The notes beneath the pieces were generated by a model, which did no database searches, was not told the origin of the DNA, and saw only the letters and a program-made list of their open reading frames with translations. A stretch of 64,000 nucleotides of DNA from positions 2,387,001 to 2,451,000 of the forward strand of contig NZ_CP139482.1 of the NCBI RefSeq assembly GCF_041222825.1, written 5' to 3'. Source of the DNA: Candidatus Thalassolituus haligoni (GTDB taxonomy: Bacteria; Pseudomonadota; Gammaproteobacteria; Pseudomonadales; Oceanobacteraceae). The position numbers and the translations under genes are program-made. Shown here piece by piece: positions 1 through 10,466 of the stretch (positions within the stretch are counted from its first letter, which is position 1; each line of letters starts with the position of its first letter).

Positions 1-158
1 AAGGCCTCATCAACGGCTGTTACAGAACGCACCAGTAATATATCGGTGTCCGCCAGCTGATCAGCAGTCAGGCTACGGCCATTAAAGCGCCGAATTTCAC
101 CAAACTCAGAAAAGAAAGAATCTACCAGAGGAATGTTTTCGTCAGCGGCTATTCGCAC
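1..158 (-). CDS. pdxB: Erythronate-4-phosphate dehydrogenase, N-terminal part (runs off the window)
   Basis: The reverse strand reads an open frame starting [13 protein letters not shown] and continuing through [11 protein letters not shown] to L-L-V-R-S-V-T. This matches the start of PdxB, the NAD-dependent dehydrogenase that oxidises 4-phosphoerythronate in pyridoxal 5'-phosphate synthesis. Only about 52 codons are inside the window, so the Rossmann core and catalytic residues are not visible. The start is taken as a GTG at 156-158 because the family begins directly with this beta strand. No strong ribosome binding site was seen, so the start is less certain than the identity. The gene is divergent from acnB. 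Confidence 0.8.
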   Translation of the reverse strand, partial: MRIAADENIPLVDSFFSEFGEIRRFNGRSLTADQLADTDILLVRSVTAVDEA

Positions 159-480
159 GAGGGTGTTGTCCAGTTGGAATACAGGGCGACATTTTGTCAA
201 GCCACACCCATCTTTACAATGACCAGCAAGATTCTGTCAAAAAAAGCCGACGATCAGCCAAACACGGATACTCCGGGTGATTGCCTTTCAGGATAATTGC
301 CTGGTATCAGGACACAGACTAAACACTGCATTATCGACAAAAGTAGGCATAGAAGCGCCTCTGCACAAAATACCGGCAAAAGGGATGGCCATGTCGAATT
401 CCACCCGGTTCATTTTCTGGATGAATGGCCGACATTGGTAAAAACCCTTAGATCAAAGGCAATTACGACCATTGGCTTCC

Positions 481-509
481 TTAACCGAAAGGCAGTAATC
501 AAGTATACT
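481..509 (+). promoter_or_regulatory. Predicted sigma-70 promoter of acnB
   Basis: TTAACC at 481-486 and TATACT at 504-509 are separated by exactly 17 bp. The -35 box matches consensus at four of six positions and the -10 box at five of six. The pair lies about 105 bp upstream of the chosen acnB start, leaving a leader of roughly 100 nt. The open frame that continues upstream of the acnB start through this region is treated as non-coding. Confidence 0.45.
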
Positions 510-614
510 TGCGCCCCTGCATTCCCAATGGAACAACACAATCTGAAGGTTGCCGGCACCCTCAAAAGGGGAACCCGGGTGAATCTGAAGATTCATAGAG
601 ATGAGGAAAACACC

Positions 615-3218
615 GTGTTAGAAGCTTATCGTGCTCACGTTGCCGAGCGAGCAGAGCTGGGAATTCCACCCAAGCCTCTGAATGCTGAACAGACAGCTGC
701 TCTGGTCGAGTTGCTGAAAACTCCACCCGCTGGCGAAGAAACCACTCTGGTTGACCTGCTGGAAAACCGTATCCCTCCGGGTGTCGATGAAGCGGCCTAC
801 GTAAAAGCAGCGTTCCTGACTGCCATTCTGAAAGATGAAGCGACTTCTCCACTGATATCCAAAGAAAAAGCAATTCAACTGCTGGGTATGATGCAGGGTG
901 GCTACAACATCGCGACATTGGTTGAACAGCTGGATAACGCTGAACTGGCACCTCTGGCCGCGAAAGAACTAAAGCACACCCTGCTGATGTTTGACGCCTT
1001 CAACGACGTTCAGGACAAAATGAACGCTGGCAATGCTATCGCCAAAGAAGTGATGGAGTCCTGGGCCAATGCTGAATGGTTTACCAACCGCAACAAGGTT
1101 GCTGAATCCATCAAAATGACCGTATTCAAGGTGACTGGCGAAACCAACACCGACGACCTGTCACCGGCCCCGGATGCCTGGTCGCGTCCTGATATCCCAC
1201 TGCATGCCCGTGCTGCGTACAAGATGACCCGCGACGGCTTAGAGCCTGAAGAGCACGGTGTCACTGGCCCGATGTCTCAGATCGACGCGATCAAAGCCAA
1301 AGGCCTGCCGGTTGCTTTCGTTGGTGACGTGGTGGGTACCGGTTCTTCCCGCAAGTCTGCTACCAACTCTGTTCTGTGGTTCTTCGGTGACGACCTCCCC
1401 GGCGTACCGAACAAACGTGGTGGTGGTATCTGTATCGGTTCCAAGGTTGCCCCTATCTTCTTCAACACCATGGAAGATGCCGGTGCACTGGTATTCGAAG
1501 CACCTGTTGACAACATGAACATGGGTGACGTGATTGAAATTCGTCCATATGACGGCAAGATTCTGAACGAAGCCGGCGACGTCATTTCCGAATTCGGTTT
1601 CAAATCTGAAGTTATCCTGGACGAAGTTCAGGCTGGCGGCCGTATTCCGCTGATCATTGGCCGTGGTCTGACCACTAAAGCCCGTGCTGCTCTTAGCCTC
1701 GGCGCCACCGACCTGTTCCGCCTGCCGGTAGATCCGGAAGCTGGCACCAAAGGCTTCACACTGGCACAGAAAATGGTCGGCAAGGCTTGCGGTCTGGATG
1801 AAGGCCAGGGCGTTCGCCCAGGCACTTACTGCGAACCCAAGATGACCACGGTCGGTTCTCAAGACACCACAGGCCCGATGACCCGTGATGAGCTGAAAGA
1901 TCTGGCCTGTCTGGGCTTCCAGGCAGATCTGGTGATGCAGTCTTTCTGTCACACAGCGGCTTACCCCAAGCCAATTGACGTGGAAATGCAGCATACCATG
2001 CCTGATTTTATCCAGACCCGTGGTGGTGTGGCTCTGCGTCCGGGCGACGGTATCATCCACTCTTGGCTGAACCGTATGTTGCTGCCTGACACCGTGGGTA
2101 CTGGTGGTGATTCTCACACCCGTTTCCCAATGGGCATCTCCTTCCCTGCCGGTTCTGGCCTGGTTGCCTTCGCCGCTGCGACGGGTGTTATGCCACTGGA
2201 TATGCCTGAGTCTGTACTGGTGCGCTTCAAAGGTAATATGCAGCCTGGTATTACCCTGCGCGACCTGGTTCACGCCATTCCGTTGTACGGTATCAAGCAA
2301 GGCATCCTGACGGTTGAGAAAAAAGGCAAGATCAACGAATTCTCCGGTCGTATTCTGGAAATCGAAGGTCTCGAACACCTGACGGCTGAGCAAGCATTTG
2401 AATTATCAGATGCTTCTGCTGAACGTTCTGCCGCCGGTTGTACGGTCACTCTGTCAGAAGAATCCATCGCTGAATATCTGCGTTCTAACATCGTCATGCT
2501 GCGCTGGATGATCTCTGAAGGCTACGGTGATCCACGTACTCTGGAGCGTCGTGCTCAGGCAATGGAAGCATGGCTGGCCGATCCCAAGCTGATGCGTGCC
2601 GACAAAGATGCTGAATATGCCCATATCATCGAAATCGATCTGGCTGATATCAAAGAGCCTATCGTCTGCTGCCCGAACGACCCGGACGATGCCAAGACAC
2701 TGTCTGACGTTGCTGGCGTAAAAGTAGACGAAGTCTTCGTTGGTTCCTGCATGACCAACATTGGTCACTTCCGCGCAGCCGGTAAACTGTTGGCTAACCA
2801 CAAAGGTGGTCTGAGCACCCGTTTCTGGATGTCTCCACCAACCAAAATGGACGAAGCCCAGCTGATGGAAGAAGGTTACTTCAATATCTTCGGTACTTCT
2901 GGTGTCCGTACTGAAATGCCAGGTTGTTCTTTGTGTATGGGTAACCAGGCGCGTGTAGCATCCGGTGTTACCGTATTGTCGACATCTACCCGTAACTTCC
3001 CGAACCGTCTTGGCGATGGTGCCAACGTCTACCTGACCTCTGCCGAACTGGCATCCGTTGGGGCTATTCTGGGTAAACTGCCAACCACCGCAGAATACAT
3101 GGAATACGCCAACAAGCTGGATAGTATGTCTGGTGAAATCTACAAGTACCTGAACTTCGACAAGATGGACGAGTACACCAAGAAAGCGGCTACCGCCGTT
3201 ATCGCTTCCGACAAGTAA
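615..3218 (+). CDS. acnB: Bifunctional aconitate hydratase 2 / 2-methylisocitrate dehydratase
   Basis: AcnB interconverts citrate and isocitrate through cis-aconitate in the TCA cycle and can also act in the methylcitrate cycle. The 867-residue product is close to the usual ~865. The GTG start is chosen because the family begins M-L-E-A-Y-R-x-H and a GAGG motif sits just upstream; the frame stays open a further ~106 codons upstream but that part has no AcnB similarity. The HEAT-like domain comes first, then the swivel domain ([13 protein letters not shown]), then the catalytic Fe-S domain. The three cluster cysteines appear as C712 ([10 protein letters not shown]) and C771 and C774 (GCSLCMGN), two positions offset from E. 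coli C710/C769/C772. It is a single-gene unit ending in a strong terminator. Confidence 0.97.
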   Translation: MLEAYRAHVAERAELGIPPKPLNAEQTAALVELLKTPPAGEETTLVDLLENRIPPGVDEAAYVKAAFLTAILKDEATSPLISKEKAIQLLGMMQGGYNIATLVEQLDNAELAPLAAKELKHTLLMFDAFNDVQDKMNAGNAIAKEVMESWANAEWFTNRNKVAESIKMTVFKVTGETNTDDLSPAPDAWSRPDIPLHARAAYKMTRDGLEPEEHGVTGPMSQIDAIKAKGLPVAFVGDVVGTGSSRKSATNSVLWFFGDDLPGVPNKRGGGICIGSKVAPIFFNTMEDAGALVFEAPVDNMNMGDVIEIRPYDGKILNEAGDVISEFGFKSEVILDEVQAGGRIPLIIGRGLTTKARAALSLGATDLFRLPVDPEAGTKGFTLAQKMVGKACGLDEGQGVRPGTYCEPKMTTVGSQDTTGPMTRDELKDLACLGFQADLVMQSFCHTAAYPKPIDVEMQHTMPDFIQTRGGVALRPGDGIIHSWLNRMLLPDTVGTGGDSHTRFPMGISFPAGSGLVAFAAATGVMPLDMPESVLVRFKGNMQPGITLRDLVHAIPLYGIKQGILTVEKKGKINEFSGRILEIEGLEHLTAEQAFELSDASAERSAAGCTVTLSEESIAEYLRSNIVMLRWMISEGYGDPRTLERRAQAMEAWLADPKLMRADKDAEYAHIIEIDLADIKEPIVCCPNDPDDAKTLSDVAGVKVDEVFVGSCMTNIGHFRAAGKLLANHKGGLSTRFWMSPPTKMDEAQLMEEGYFNIFGTSGVRTEMPGCSLCMGNQARVASGVTVLSTSTRNFPNRLGDGANVYLTSAELASVGAILGKLPTTAEYMEYANKLDSMSGEIYKYLNFDKMDEYTKKAATAVIASDK

Positions 3219-3280
3219 CCCCGTCAGCAGTACTGGCCTTGCCGGTGCTGCTAGCGAGATAAAAATCGACAGCAATAAAA

Positions 3281-3309
3281 AACCCGACGTTTAAACGTCG
3301 GGTTTTTTA
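3281..3309. terminator. Bidirectional rho-independent terminator between acnB and the Lcl operon
   Basis: A 10-bp perfect stem (3281-3290 with 3295-3304, loop TTAA) is flanked by an A-run on the left and a T-run on the right. It can stop acnB transcripts on the plus strand and the converging Lcl-domain operon on the minus strand. Confidence 0.9.
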
Positions 3310-3345
3310 TTAGCACCTCAAATACCTGATAACAAACAACGTCTC

Positions 3346-3897
3346 TTAGTCTGCATCCCGCACAACCATAAACTGCAGACTCTCCGATTTGGATTTCGTC
3401 TCTTCCGACCCTTTATCAAACGTTATAATTCGGGTGGTATCAACCTGAAAACTGCTGGTCGTCGAGCTCCAGTAGGTAGAGTTATTATAACTGGTCGGGA
3501 ATATATCAACATTAATCGCAAATGCAGTACAACGCCGCTCCACAATCGTTCTCAGTTCTGTGATATTAGGTAAGCGCCAGTCATTGTATCCAGCCAGAAT
3601 CAGGTTTTCAGCCGCTGCCAATGCCAGAGACCAAGTGTAATAGCTTTTACGATCCGTTGATTCATCAAGGTCGCATGATTTAGCCGTTGCATTCCAGTCA
3701 TAATCGATTGGACATCGCCGCCACATCAACCCAGTGGGTGTATGCGTCACCGTGTCGCCATGCTGTACAAAATCACTCGATGGCGTATACAAGACAGCTC
3801 CTGGCACACAAGCCTGGCTCGCGGCATGACAGATCCCGGATATAACACCAACACCAAGCACCAGCGACCACAGAATCGGTTTTATGACCATATTCAC
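3346..3897 (-). CDS. Secreted Lcl/DUF1566-domain protein (short, second copy)
   Basis: The 183-residue product has an N-terminal signal peptide (hydrophobic stretch to about residue 25, AxA-like site near CHAASQA) and one Lcl C-terminal (DUF1566) domain. Family hallmarks are GLMWRRC, the aromatic Y-Y-T-W-S-L-A-L segment, the WRLPxxxEL motif and Y-W-S-S-T, with paired cysteines suggesting disulfides outside the cytoplasm. DUF1566 occurs in surface proteins and is named after the Legionella collagen-like adhesin; its biochemical role is poorly known. The ATG overlaps the stop of the upstream lipoprotein gene by 4 bp, implying translational coupling. It is paralogous to the short gene at 5713-6237. 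No specific function can be assigned. Confidence 0.8.
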   Translation of the reverse strand: MNMVIKPILWSLVLGVGVISGICHAASQACVPGAVLYTPSSDFVQHGDTVTHTPTGLMWRRCPIDYDWNATAKSCDLDESTDRKSYYTWSLALAAAENLILAGYNDWRLPNITELRTIVERRCTAFAINVDIFPTSYNNSTYWSSTTSSFQVDTTRIITFDKGSEETKSKSESLQFMVVRDAD

Positions 3898-5675
3898 CCC
3901 CCTACAAGACGAACAAAAAAGGATTTGCTTTTAGCCAGCTGCGAGCCACTGGTATCCGTACCGCTCACCACCCCTTCATTAAAATCAACCGCCCAGGCCG
4001 CCCAATCCTCCCCGCCATACACATCAGATGTCCAATAAACACGGGCATACAGCGTATTGGGAAAATAATCCTCATCAATCGAAGGCGCTGTGACTGAATG
4101 ATCGATGATCGAAGACAACTCATCAACCGAGGGTAAACGCCAGGCGCTATAACCACACAAAGCGATAGAATTCATATAGTCTACATAAGCAGCGGTATTG
4201 CACTCATCGTCCAGGTTACACACCCCTCCACCACTTTCTGTACCCACACCATCAGTGCCGCCGTTTATCGAAGTATCGGTGCTGTACCAGGTAAAATACG
4301 AATTACTATCCCTTTCTGTGCCAGAGCCCGAAGCGTCTTTTACTTCCCATAACAGCCCAGTATTCACATCCAGAACACACGACCATTCCTCGGCAGCTGC
4401 CGCCAGCGCGATGCCCTCCGAGTCGAGTTTGATAAAATCAAATCCAGCCTTACCCGACCCTTCTTTAACCAGGCTGGCATCAGCATCCCTGCCATAATCC
4501 GCATCTTGACCACCAAAGTTCGTATTTGGGCAAACCGTTTCGGCAGTAGCCGAATAACAGGCAGTCAGACCCGTATCATTACTTTTGCCTGTCGCACCAA
4601 TGGTTACAGCAATCGTACTGGTCGCAACCGCCTCGTCACTCGGATCACTTTCGTACTCACCACGCACCGCAGACACCCTGAAGTAGTAGGTTCGGATGGC
4701 ATCATCGGTGGAACTCAGAACAAAACGGTTTGTGATCACGTCAGTTTCCAGCATGCCCCCCAGATAACTGTTGTAATTGGCCACATCCGATACCGGGATC
4801 GTCTCGCGCGCATAATAAACGTTATAGGATGCCGCTGACGCCACCTCATCCCAAGTTAGCGTCACTTCGGAACTGTCAACACTCACCGCTAGATTGTCAG
4901 GGACTGCGAGATCGGCAAACAGGGTAATAACCATTTCATCAGAACCGGTTGCGCCTTGTTCATCCGTTGCCAACAGTACCAGAACAATATCCGTGTCTTC
5001 TGCCACATCCGGCGCGGTAAAGGTAGCCTTTGCCTCAGTCGCGTCAGACAGATCAATCGCTGGGCCTTGTTGCCGAACCCATTGAAAAGACACAACATTG
5101 CCATCCAGATCGGAGGCTGACCCATTCAGGTAAACCGTTTGCCCGATATGAACCTCCTGATCACTGCCAGCATCAACAACAGGTTTCAGATTTCCGCTCT
5201 CGTCGTACTCAACATACACATACAGGGTCACCGTATCGGTATCACTGGCGCCAGCGTTGTCCGTCACCGTCAGGCTGAACACCATGTTTTCTGCCACGGT
5301 CAGACCGGGGATAATCACCGACGTATTGGCTGAATTCGGGTTAACAATCGCTGCTTCAGTGCCGCTCAACTGGGCCCATTCATACAGCACCACCGTACCG
5401 TCTTCGTCGATACCCGATCCTGGTAACAGAACCGTTGCCCCTTCGTACACGGACTGGTCAAGTCCGGCACTTGCGACCGGAGCAACATTGTCAGGATCAA
5501 CCGTATCGGTATCCCCACTGTCAGTATCAGTGCCAGAGCCAGAGCCAGAGCCATCCGTTGCTGAGGAGCCAGTCGCATCAGGGCCGCTTTGTGCCCCACA
5601 ACCAGCCAACGCCGTTAATAGCATAAACACCAGAACCCGTCTCAGCATGCCAACTTCGGTTTTAACGTTCTTCAT
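3894..5675 (-). CDS. Lipoprotein with two PKD-like domains, FN3-like domain and C-terminal Lcl/DUF1566 domain
   Basis: The 593-residue product starts at M-K-N-V-K, where GGAAAG lies 5 bp upstream; an in-frame TTG farther upstream is rejected. A lipoprotein signal ends in LTALAGC with the lipidated cysteine near residue 26, so it is probably membrane-anchored. A Ser/Gly/Asp/Thr-rich linker follows. Two PKD/Ig-like repeats come next (about 65-155 and 162-255), then an FN3-like region (about 260-355, V-T-L-T-W-D then S-Y-N-V-Y-Y-A-R) and a C-terminal DUF1566 domain (about 370-593) with WRLPSVDEL. Repeated Ig-like folds plus an Lcl domain suggest a surface adhesin or binding protein, but this is inferred from architecture. 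It is the second large member of the duplicated pair. Confidence 0.8.
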   Translation of the reverse strand: MKNVKTEVGMLRRVLVFMLLTALAGCGAQSGPDATGSSATDGSGSGSGTDTDSGDTDTVDPDNVAPVASAGLDQSVYEGATVLLPGSGIDEDGTVVLYEWAQLSGTEAAIVNPNSANTSVIIPGLTVAENMVFSLTVTDNAGASDTDTVTLYVYVEYDESGNLKPVVDAGSDQEVHIGQTVYLNGSASDLDGNVVSFQWVRQQGPAIDLSDATEAKATFTAPDVAEDTDIVLVLLATDEQGATGSDEMVITLFADLAVPDNLAVSVDSSEVTLTWDEVASAASYNVYYARETIPVSDVANYNSYLGGMLETDVITNRFVLSSTDDAIRTYYFRVSAVRGEYESDPSDEAVATSTIAVTIGATGKSNDTGLTACYSATAETVCPNTNFGGQDADYGRDADASLVKEGSGKAGFDFIKLDSEGIALAAAAEEWSCVLDVNTGLLWEVKDASGSGTERDSNSYFTWYSTDTSINGGTDGVGTESGGGVCNLDDECNTAAYVDYMNSIALCGYSAWRLPSVDELSSIIDHSVTAPSIDEDYFPNTLYARVYWTSDVYGGEDWAAWAVDFNEGVVSGTDTSGSQLAKSKSFFVRLVGG

Positions 5676-5712
5676 TTCAGCTTTCCATGAATTAAAAGCG
5701 AAGTACAAGTCA

Positions 5713-6237
5713 TCACATATCCCTCACTAACAACAGATATCCCTTGAGATACAACGCGTCTCGTACCCGACCATTATAAAAATCCACCATCAGGATCGTT
5801 GGCTGACCATTGTGATTATTTCTGGCGGATGCACTCCAAAAATATCCGCTGGTTATTTCAGGAAAATAATCAGTATTAACAGCCGGGTTGACACATTGCC
5901 ACTCCACCAGGCTCTGCAGCTCATTGATATTGGGCAAGCGCCAGCCCGAGTAACCCGCTAGCACAACCTCATCGGCATAGCCATAGGCCGCCGCCAGCGA
6001 CAGGCGCTTGGCCGTGCCAGCACATTCCCCATCTTTCCACTGCTGGCCATACAGACAAGAAAACCAGAGCAGCCCTAGCTGTGGCTCATAGAGAGAGCCA
6101 TCCAACTGTGTTTCAAAACGCTCATTGGTGGTATCTGGCACGGTGTCCAGACATTGTTGCGCAGCAACCGCCGAGCTACTGAATAGCCAGTACCCGAGCC
6201 ACGCTGTCACCAGTGATTTCAGCCAATCTTTATTCAT
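5713..6237 (-). CDS. Secreted Lcl/DUF1566-domain protein (short, first copy)
   Basis: The 174-residue product has a signal peptide ending near A-V-A-A and a single DUF1566 domain with G-L-L-W-F-S-C, L-S-L-A-A-A-Y-G, WRLPNINEL and F-W-S-A-S motifs. The ATG at 6237 is chosen because GGGGA lies at a good distance upstream; an in-frame start 5 codons earlier lacks this. The gene overlaps the end of the upstream lipoprotein gene by 8 bp. It matches the short gene at 3346-3897 in length, cysteine placement and motif order, so the two are probably products of one duplication. Function unknown; surface or periplasmic location is likely. Confidence 0.78.
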   Translation of the reverse strand: MNKDWLKSLVTAWLGYWLFSSSAVAAQQCLDTVPDTTNERFETQLDGSLYEPQLGLLWFSCLYGQQWKDGECAGTAKRLSLAAAYGYADEVVLAGYSGWRLPNINELQSLVEWQCVNPAVNTDYFPEITSGYFWSASARNNHNGQPTILMVDFYNGRVRDALYLKGYLLLVRDM

Positions 6238-7621
6238 CAGAATCCCCATCACTGACCATGATCACCCGAGCAGTTGCTTGCTTGTCATATGAGGTATCCG
6301 TTTTACCATACAAATTAACCATCCAGGCCTGATCCGGAGCATCGGCGCGGGTGGCTGAGGTCCAGTAGTAATAATCAAGGGCGAACTTGCAACCACCCCC
6401 ATCCAGCAGACAAGCCCCGGCAATATCTGAAATCGAGCGTAATTCCGACACCACTGGCAAGCGCCAGCTGCTCTCGCCACAGAGGGTTCGCCGATTAAGA
6501 GCCATCGCATAAGCAGCGGTATTGCAGACACCAGCGACACATTCCGGCCCCGCTTCCAGCCCAGAATATCCACCGTTAGTCGTTTCATCGGCCATATACC
6601 AGCTGAACTGATGCACCGGATTACGCAGGGAAGTCGCTGAGTTTTTCAGCTCCACCACCAATCCGCTGACATTGTCACGAATACAATCTGCCTGTTCGCT
6701 ACCGGGCGACAACACCGTACCGTCAGCATCCAGCAAGGTCCAGTCAAAGCCCCCCAGGCCGACGCCCGTTTTATTGAGACTGCCCGCCGCTGCCGCTGCG
6801 GTACGTCCCGACTCTGCATCCTGCCCGATCAGCCCCGTCACCGGACAATCAGCCCAGTTGCCGTCAAGATCCACACACTGGCTGACCGTCGTGTCATTTA
6901 ACGGACTGGTATAAGTAAAAGCCTTGCCGATCACCCTTGCTACTTCTGCGGTGGGCTGACTTTCCGCAACCAGGGTGTCGCTGGTGTAGGTTGCCACGAG
7001 CAAAAAGAAATATTTCTGACCGTTAGTAAAATTCATCTGATAGCTGGTAGTGGTGATTCCACTTTCAACGCCAGCACCATCCAGTGATTCGTAATAAATC
7101 AGCGAACTGATGGCATTAAACGTTTGGCGGGCGTAATACACAGAGTAAGTAATCTCTCCATCAGCACTATCCGGTAAACTGATGGCATCCCAATCGAGTA
7201 CAACCCCACTGGCATTAACCGGGGATCTGACCTTGAAACTGGTCGGGGCTGCTATTCCTGCCGCCACAATCACCGTCACCTTCGCGCTGGAACTGCCGCC
7301 CTGGTTATCCGTTGCCGTGATACGAAACACCAGCTCATACCCGTCCAGTCCAACAGGTGCTTCAAAGGTCAGCGTATCAGTCGCTGCTCCCTCAACCTCT
7401 ACGACCTCGCCAGACACTTGCTCCCAGAGATACCCCTCAATCGAGCCATCCACATCACTGGCAGAGCTCCTCAAGGTGACCTCTGCACCACCGGCAACGG
7501 CGATCGTGGAAACCACCGAGAGCGAGGGAGCCGTATTCGTATCGCCATTGGAAGCGCCGCAACCAGTAAGCAAAGAGAAGCAACCAAACAGAGCGAGAGC
7601 ACGCAGCAGCAAAATACACAC
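6230..7621 (-). CDS. Lipoprotein with PKD-like, FN3-like and Lcl/DUF1566 domains (first copy)
   Basis: The 463-residue product begins with a lipoprotein signal ending S-L-L-T-G-C (lipidated Cys21). One PKD/Ig-like domain follows (about 32-120, with S-D-V-D-G-S-I-E-G-Y-L-W-E-Q), then an FN3-like region (about 125-225, V-V-L-D-W-D then Y-S-V-Y-Y-A-R). The C-terminal half is a DUF1566 domain with G-F-D-W-T-L-L-D, W-Y-M-A-D and WRLPVVSEL. It is the first gene of a four-gene minus-strand operon and resembles the larger protein at 3894-5675, which has one extra PKD-like repeat. Role unknown; a surface-displayed binding protein is the best reading of the architecture. Confidence 0.8.
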   Translation of the reverse strand: MCILLLRALALFGCFSLLTGCGASNGDTNTAPSLSVVSTIAVAGGAEVTLRSSASDVDGSIEGYLWEQVSGEVVEVEGAATDTLTFEAPVGLDGYELVFRITATDNQGGSSSAKVTVIVAAGIAAPTSFKVRSPVNASGVVLDWDAISLPDSADGEITYSVYYARQTFNAISSLIYYESLDGAGVESGITTTSYQMNFTNGQKYFFLLVATYTSDTLVAESQPTAEVARVIGKAFTYTSPLNDTTVSQCVDLDGNWADCPVTGLIGQDAESGRTAAAAAGSLNKTGVGLGGFDWTLLDADGTVLSPGSEQADCIRDNVSGLVVELKNSATSLRNPVHQFSWYMADETTNGGYSGLEAGPECVAGVCNTAAYAMALNRRTLCGESSWRLPVVSELRSISDIAGACLLDGGGCKFALDYYYWTSATRADAPDQAWMVNLYGKTDTSYDKQATARVIMVSDGDSDE

Positions 7622-7734
7622 CTGAAGTGGCGAGGAAGGTTCGAATTATAACGACTATTTCATAGAATTCGACCAGACAGGCAATGCCTGACATAAATAT
7701 ACCCGTGGCCGCAATATAAGGATATTCAATCTAT

Positions 7735-7769
7735 CCCAAAAAAAAACGGGAGCTTACCGGCTCCCGTTT
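7735..7769 (-). terminator. Rho-independent terminator of aspS
   Basis: A 10-bp stem (7744-7753 with 7760-7769) is followed on the minus strand by a run of nine T. It lies 20 bp past the aspS stop codon. Confidence 0.9.
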
Positions 7770-7788
7770 ATCATGGCACAGCAATCAC

Positions 7789-9570
7789 TTAACTCGCGGA
7801 TTCAGCCTTTGGCTTTTCGCGCAGCTTGATATGCAAATCACGCAGCTGGGCGTTGCTCACCTCGCCTGGTGCCTTGGTCATGACACAGGCCGCTGACTGG
7901 GTTTTCGGGAAGGCAATCACTTCACGAATGGAGTTTGCACCAGTCATCAACATAATCAGACGATCCAGACCAAATGCCAGACCACCGTGCGGTGGAGCAC
8001 CAAACTTCAGCGCATCGAGCAGGAAGCCAAACTTTTCTTGCTGTTCTTCTTCACTGATACCCAGGGCACGGAATACCGCATGCTGCATCGACTGATCATG
8101 AATACGAATGGAACCACCGCCCAGCTCACAGCCGTTCAGCACCATATCATAGGCACGGGACAGGGCTTCCAGAGGCTTGGCTTCCAGTTCTTCAGCAGAA
8201 CAACTTGGGGCGGTAAACGGATGGTGCAAGGCTGAAATCGAGCCGTCGTCATTGGCTTCAAACATCGGGAAGTCGACCACCCACAATGCCGCCCACTCGC
8301 TGGTATACATATTCAGATCTTCACCCAGCTTGCAACGCAGTGCACCCAGTGCCTCATTAACCACCTTGGTTTTATCAGCACCAAAGAAGATGATATCGCC
8401 GTTTTTGGCTTCCAGTTTCGCCATGATCTTCATGGTGTTGTCAGCGCCGATGAATTTAATGATCGGCGACTGCAGGCCTTCAACGCCTTCCTCGATATCG
8501 TTGACCTTGATCCACGCCAGACCTTTGGCACCGTAGATACTGACAAACTTGGTGTATTCGTCGATCTGCTTGCGAGACAGCTCGGCACCACCAGGTACTT
8601 TCAAGGCCGCAACACGACCGTGTGGATCCTTGGCAGGAGCCGCAAACACCTTGAATTCGATGTTTTGCAGGAATTCCGCCACATCAACGATTGCCATTGG
8701 AATACGCATATCCGGCTTGTCGGAGCCGTACTTGTTCATCGCTTCAGCATACGGCATGCGCGGAAAGTCACCCAGGTCAACGCCCAGTTCTTTCTGGAAG
8801 ATGCCTTTGATCATGTCCTGAGTCAGACCCATGATGGTGTCTTCGTCGATGAACGACGCTTCGATATCGATCTGGGTAAATTCCGGCTGACGATCAGCAC
8901 GCAGGTCTTCATCACGGAAGCACTTGGCGATCTGGTAATAACGGTCGAAACCCGACACCATCAGCAACTGCTTGAACAGCTGTGGTGACTGTGGCAAGGC
9001 GAAAAAAGCACCTTCGTGCGTTCGGCTGGGCACCAGATAATCACGCGCACCTTCCGGGGTCGCACGGGTCAGAATCGGCGTTTCAATATCCAGGAAACCG
9101 GCATCATCCAGATAACGGCGCACACCGGAAGTGACCTTGGAACGGAACCGCAGCTTGTCTTGCATTTCCGGCCGACGCATGTCCATGTAACGGTATTTCA
9201 GGCGAATATCTTCACCCACATCGGTGTAACCATCGAGCGGGAATGGCGGTGTCTGAGCCTTGTTCAGCACGACCACATCCTTACCCAATACTTCAATCAT
9301 ACCGGTTTTCATATTGGCATTAGTGGTGCCATCCGGGCGTCCACGAACACGGCCGGTAATTTGCAACACGTACTCAGAACGCACACTGTCAGCGGTATTA
9401 AAAGCGTCAACGGTATCCGGGTCGAAGACCACCTGAACCAGACCTTCACGGTCACGTACATCCAGGAAGATAACGCCACCGTGGTCACGGCGACGATGAA
9501 CCCAGCCACAGAAAGTAACGGTTTGGTCGATCAAGCTTTCGTTGATATCACCACAATAGTGAGTGCGCAT
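7789..9570 (-). CDS. aspS: Aspartyl-tRNA synthetase (bacterial type)
   Basis: This enzyme charges tRNA-Asp with aspartate in the cytoplasm. The 593-residue length fits bacterial AspRS (E. coli 590). The N-terminal OB-fold anticodon-binding domain is seen in [16 protein letters not shown]. Class II motif 2 appears as [15 protein letters not shown], the bacterial GAD insertion lies in the middle third, and motif 3 is G-L-A-F-G-L-D-R. The start at M-R-T-H-Y-C-G is chosen because AGGA sits 7 bp upstream; a start five codons earlier has no such site. Whether it is discriminating or also acts on tRNA-Asn cannot be told here. It is monocistronic with its own terminator. Confidence 0.96.
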   Translation of the reverse strand: MRTHYCGDINESLIDQTVTFCGWVHRRRDHGGVIFLDVRDREGLVQVVFDPDTVDAFNTADSVRSEYVLQITGRVRGRPDGTTNANMKTGMIEVLGKDVVVLNKAQTPPFPLDGYTDVGEDIRLKYRYMDMRRPEMQDKLRFRSKVTSGVRRYLDDAGFLDIETPILTRATPEGARDYLVPSRTHEGAFFALPQSPQLFKQLLMVSGFDRYYQIAKCFRDEDLRADRQPEFTQIDIEASFIDEDTIMGLTQDMIKGIFQKELGVDLGDFPRMPYAEAMNKYGSDKPDMRIPMAIVDVAEFLQNIEFKVFAAPAKDPHGRVAALKVPGGAELSRKQIDEYTKFVSIYGAKGLAWIKVNDIEEGVEGLQSPIIKFIGADNTMKIMAKLEAKNGDIIFFGADKTKVVNEALGALRCKLGEDLNMYTSEWAALWVVDFPMFEANDDGSISALHHPFTAPSCSAEELEAKPLEALSRAYDMVLNGCELGGGSIRIHDQSMQHAVFRALGISEEEQQEKFGFLLDALKFGAPPHGGLAFGLDRLIMLMTGANSIREVIAFPKTQSAACVMTKAPGEVSNAQLRDLHIKLREKPKAESAS

Positions 9571-9757
9571 CGTATGGTCCTGCATAACATGTGAGTGTCA
9601 CGGCGCTGACGTATCGAATCAACGACGTACAAATTTTAAAAGGCAGGCATTATAGCGGAATTCAAACCAGCCGACACTCCCACCCTCTTGCTCACCGCAA
9701 AATACTACGGCTATGGTAAGGAGATCATCCATGTAAGGAGCCGACACAGAAACCGAC

Positions 9758-10450
9758 ATGACCAACACCACAGACTCAAAGCAACCGCTCCACACGGCAA
9801 CCACCATAACCACCGACACCGTGTCGCAAACACACTCGCTGGATCTGCTCTTGCAGCGCATCAGGCAATGTACTTGTTGTGCGGCACACCTGCCCTTTCC
9901 ACCCAGGCCCGTTGTTCGCGCCAGCCACAGTGCCCGGTTGCTGATTATTGGTCAGGCACCGGGCACCAAAGTACAGGCCAGCGGAATTCCCTGGGATGAT
10001 GCCAGTGGCAAGCGCCTGCGTGAGTGGTTACAGCTGACACCAGAGCAGTTCTACAACGAAGCCGAGATTGCCATTATTCCGATGGGGTTGTGCTACCCCG
10101 GCAAGGGGAAAAGTGGTGATTTGCCGCCAAGGCCAGAGTGTGCACCCTTGTGGCATCCAGCGCTGCTGGGACAGCTGCCACAACTGCAGCATATATTGCT
10201 GATCGGTCAATACGCCCAGAACTACTATTTGCCGAAGGAGTTTCTGCAACAGCACCCGACCCTGACTGATCGGGTCAGACACTGGCGAGACGTACCAAAA
10301 CCGTTTTTTGTACTACCTCACCCGTCACCCCGTAATCAGCTTTGGCTGAAGAAAAACCCCTGGTTTGAAGCAGAAGTAATGCCAGCATTACGGCATGCAA
10401 TAAACGCCGCTAATGGCAGCCAGCCACTGCATCGGACTACGGCCACATAA
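9758..10450 (+). CDS. Uracil-DNA glycosylase superfamily protein
   Basis: The 230-residue protein has a motif 1 G-Q-A-P-G-T-K followed by G-I-P-W-D-D-A-S-G-K-R-L, and a C-terminal motif 2 L-P-H-P-S-P-R-N. Both are hallmarks of the UDG fold. A cysteine pair (C-T-C-C) lies near the N-terminus, but the full four-cysteine set of Fe-S family 4 enzymes is not clear. This subgroup is a conserved, little-studied branch in gammaproteobacteria; uracil excision is expected from the family but not shown for this branch. The gene converges on the glyoxalase II-like gene with only a 16-bp gap. The N-terminal ~30 residues are Thr-rich and the true start may be downstream. Confidence 0.75.
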   Translation: MTNTTDSKQPLHTATTITTDTVSQTHSLDLLLQRIRQCTCCAAHLPFPPRPVVRASHSARLLIIGQAPGTKVQASGIPWDDASGKRLREWLQLTPEQFYNEAEIAIIPMGLCYPGKGKSGDLPPRPECAPLWHPALLGQLPQLQHILLIGQYAQNYYLPKEFLQQHPTLTDRVRHWRDVPKPFFVLPHPSPRNQLWLKKNPWFEAEVMPALRHAINAANGSQPLHRTTAT

Positions 10451-10466
10451 ACGACCAGCTTCAAAA

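Noticed and set aside
297..614. N-terminal extension of the acnB frame by 106 codons
   Set aside because: It has no AcnB similarity, contains a good promoter, and the family start M-L-E-A-Y with a ribosome binding site lies at 615.
1239..2393. Long open frame (384 codons) antisense to acnB
   Set aside because: It is a mirror of the codon bias of acnB, with no ribosome binding site and no family motif.
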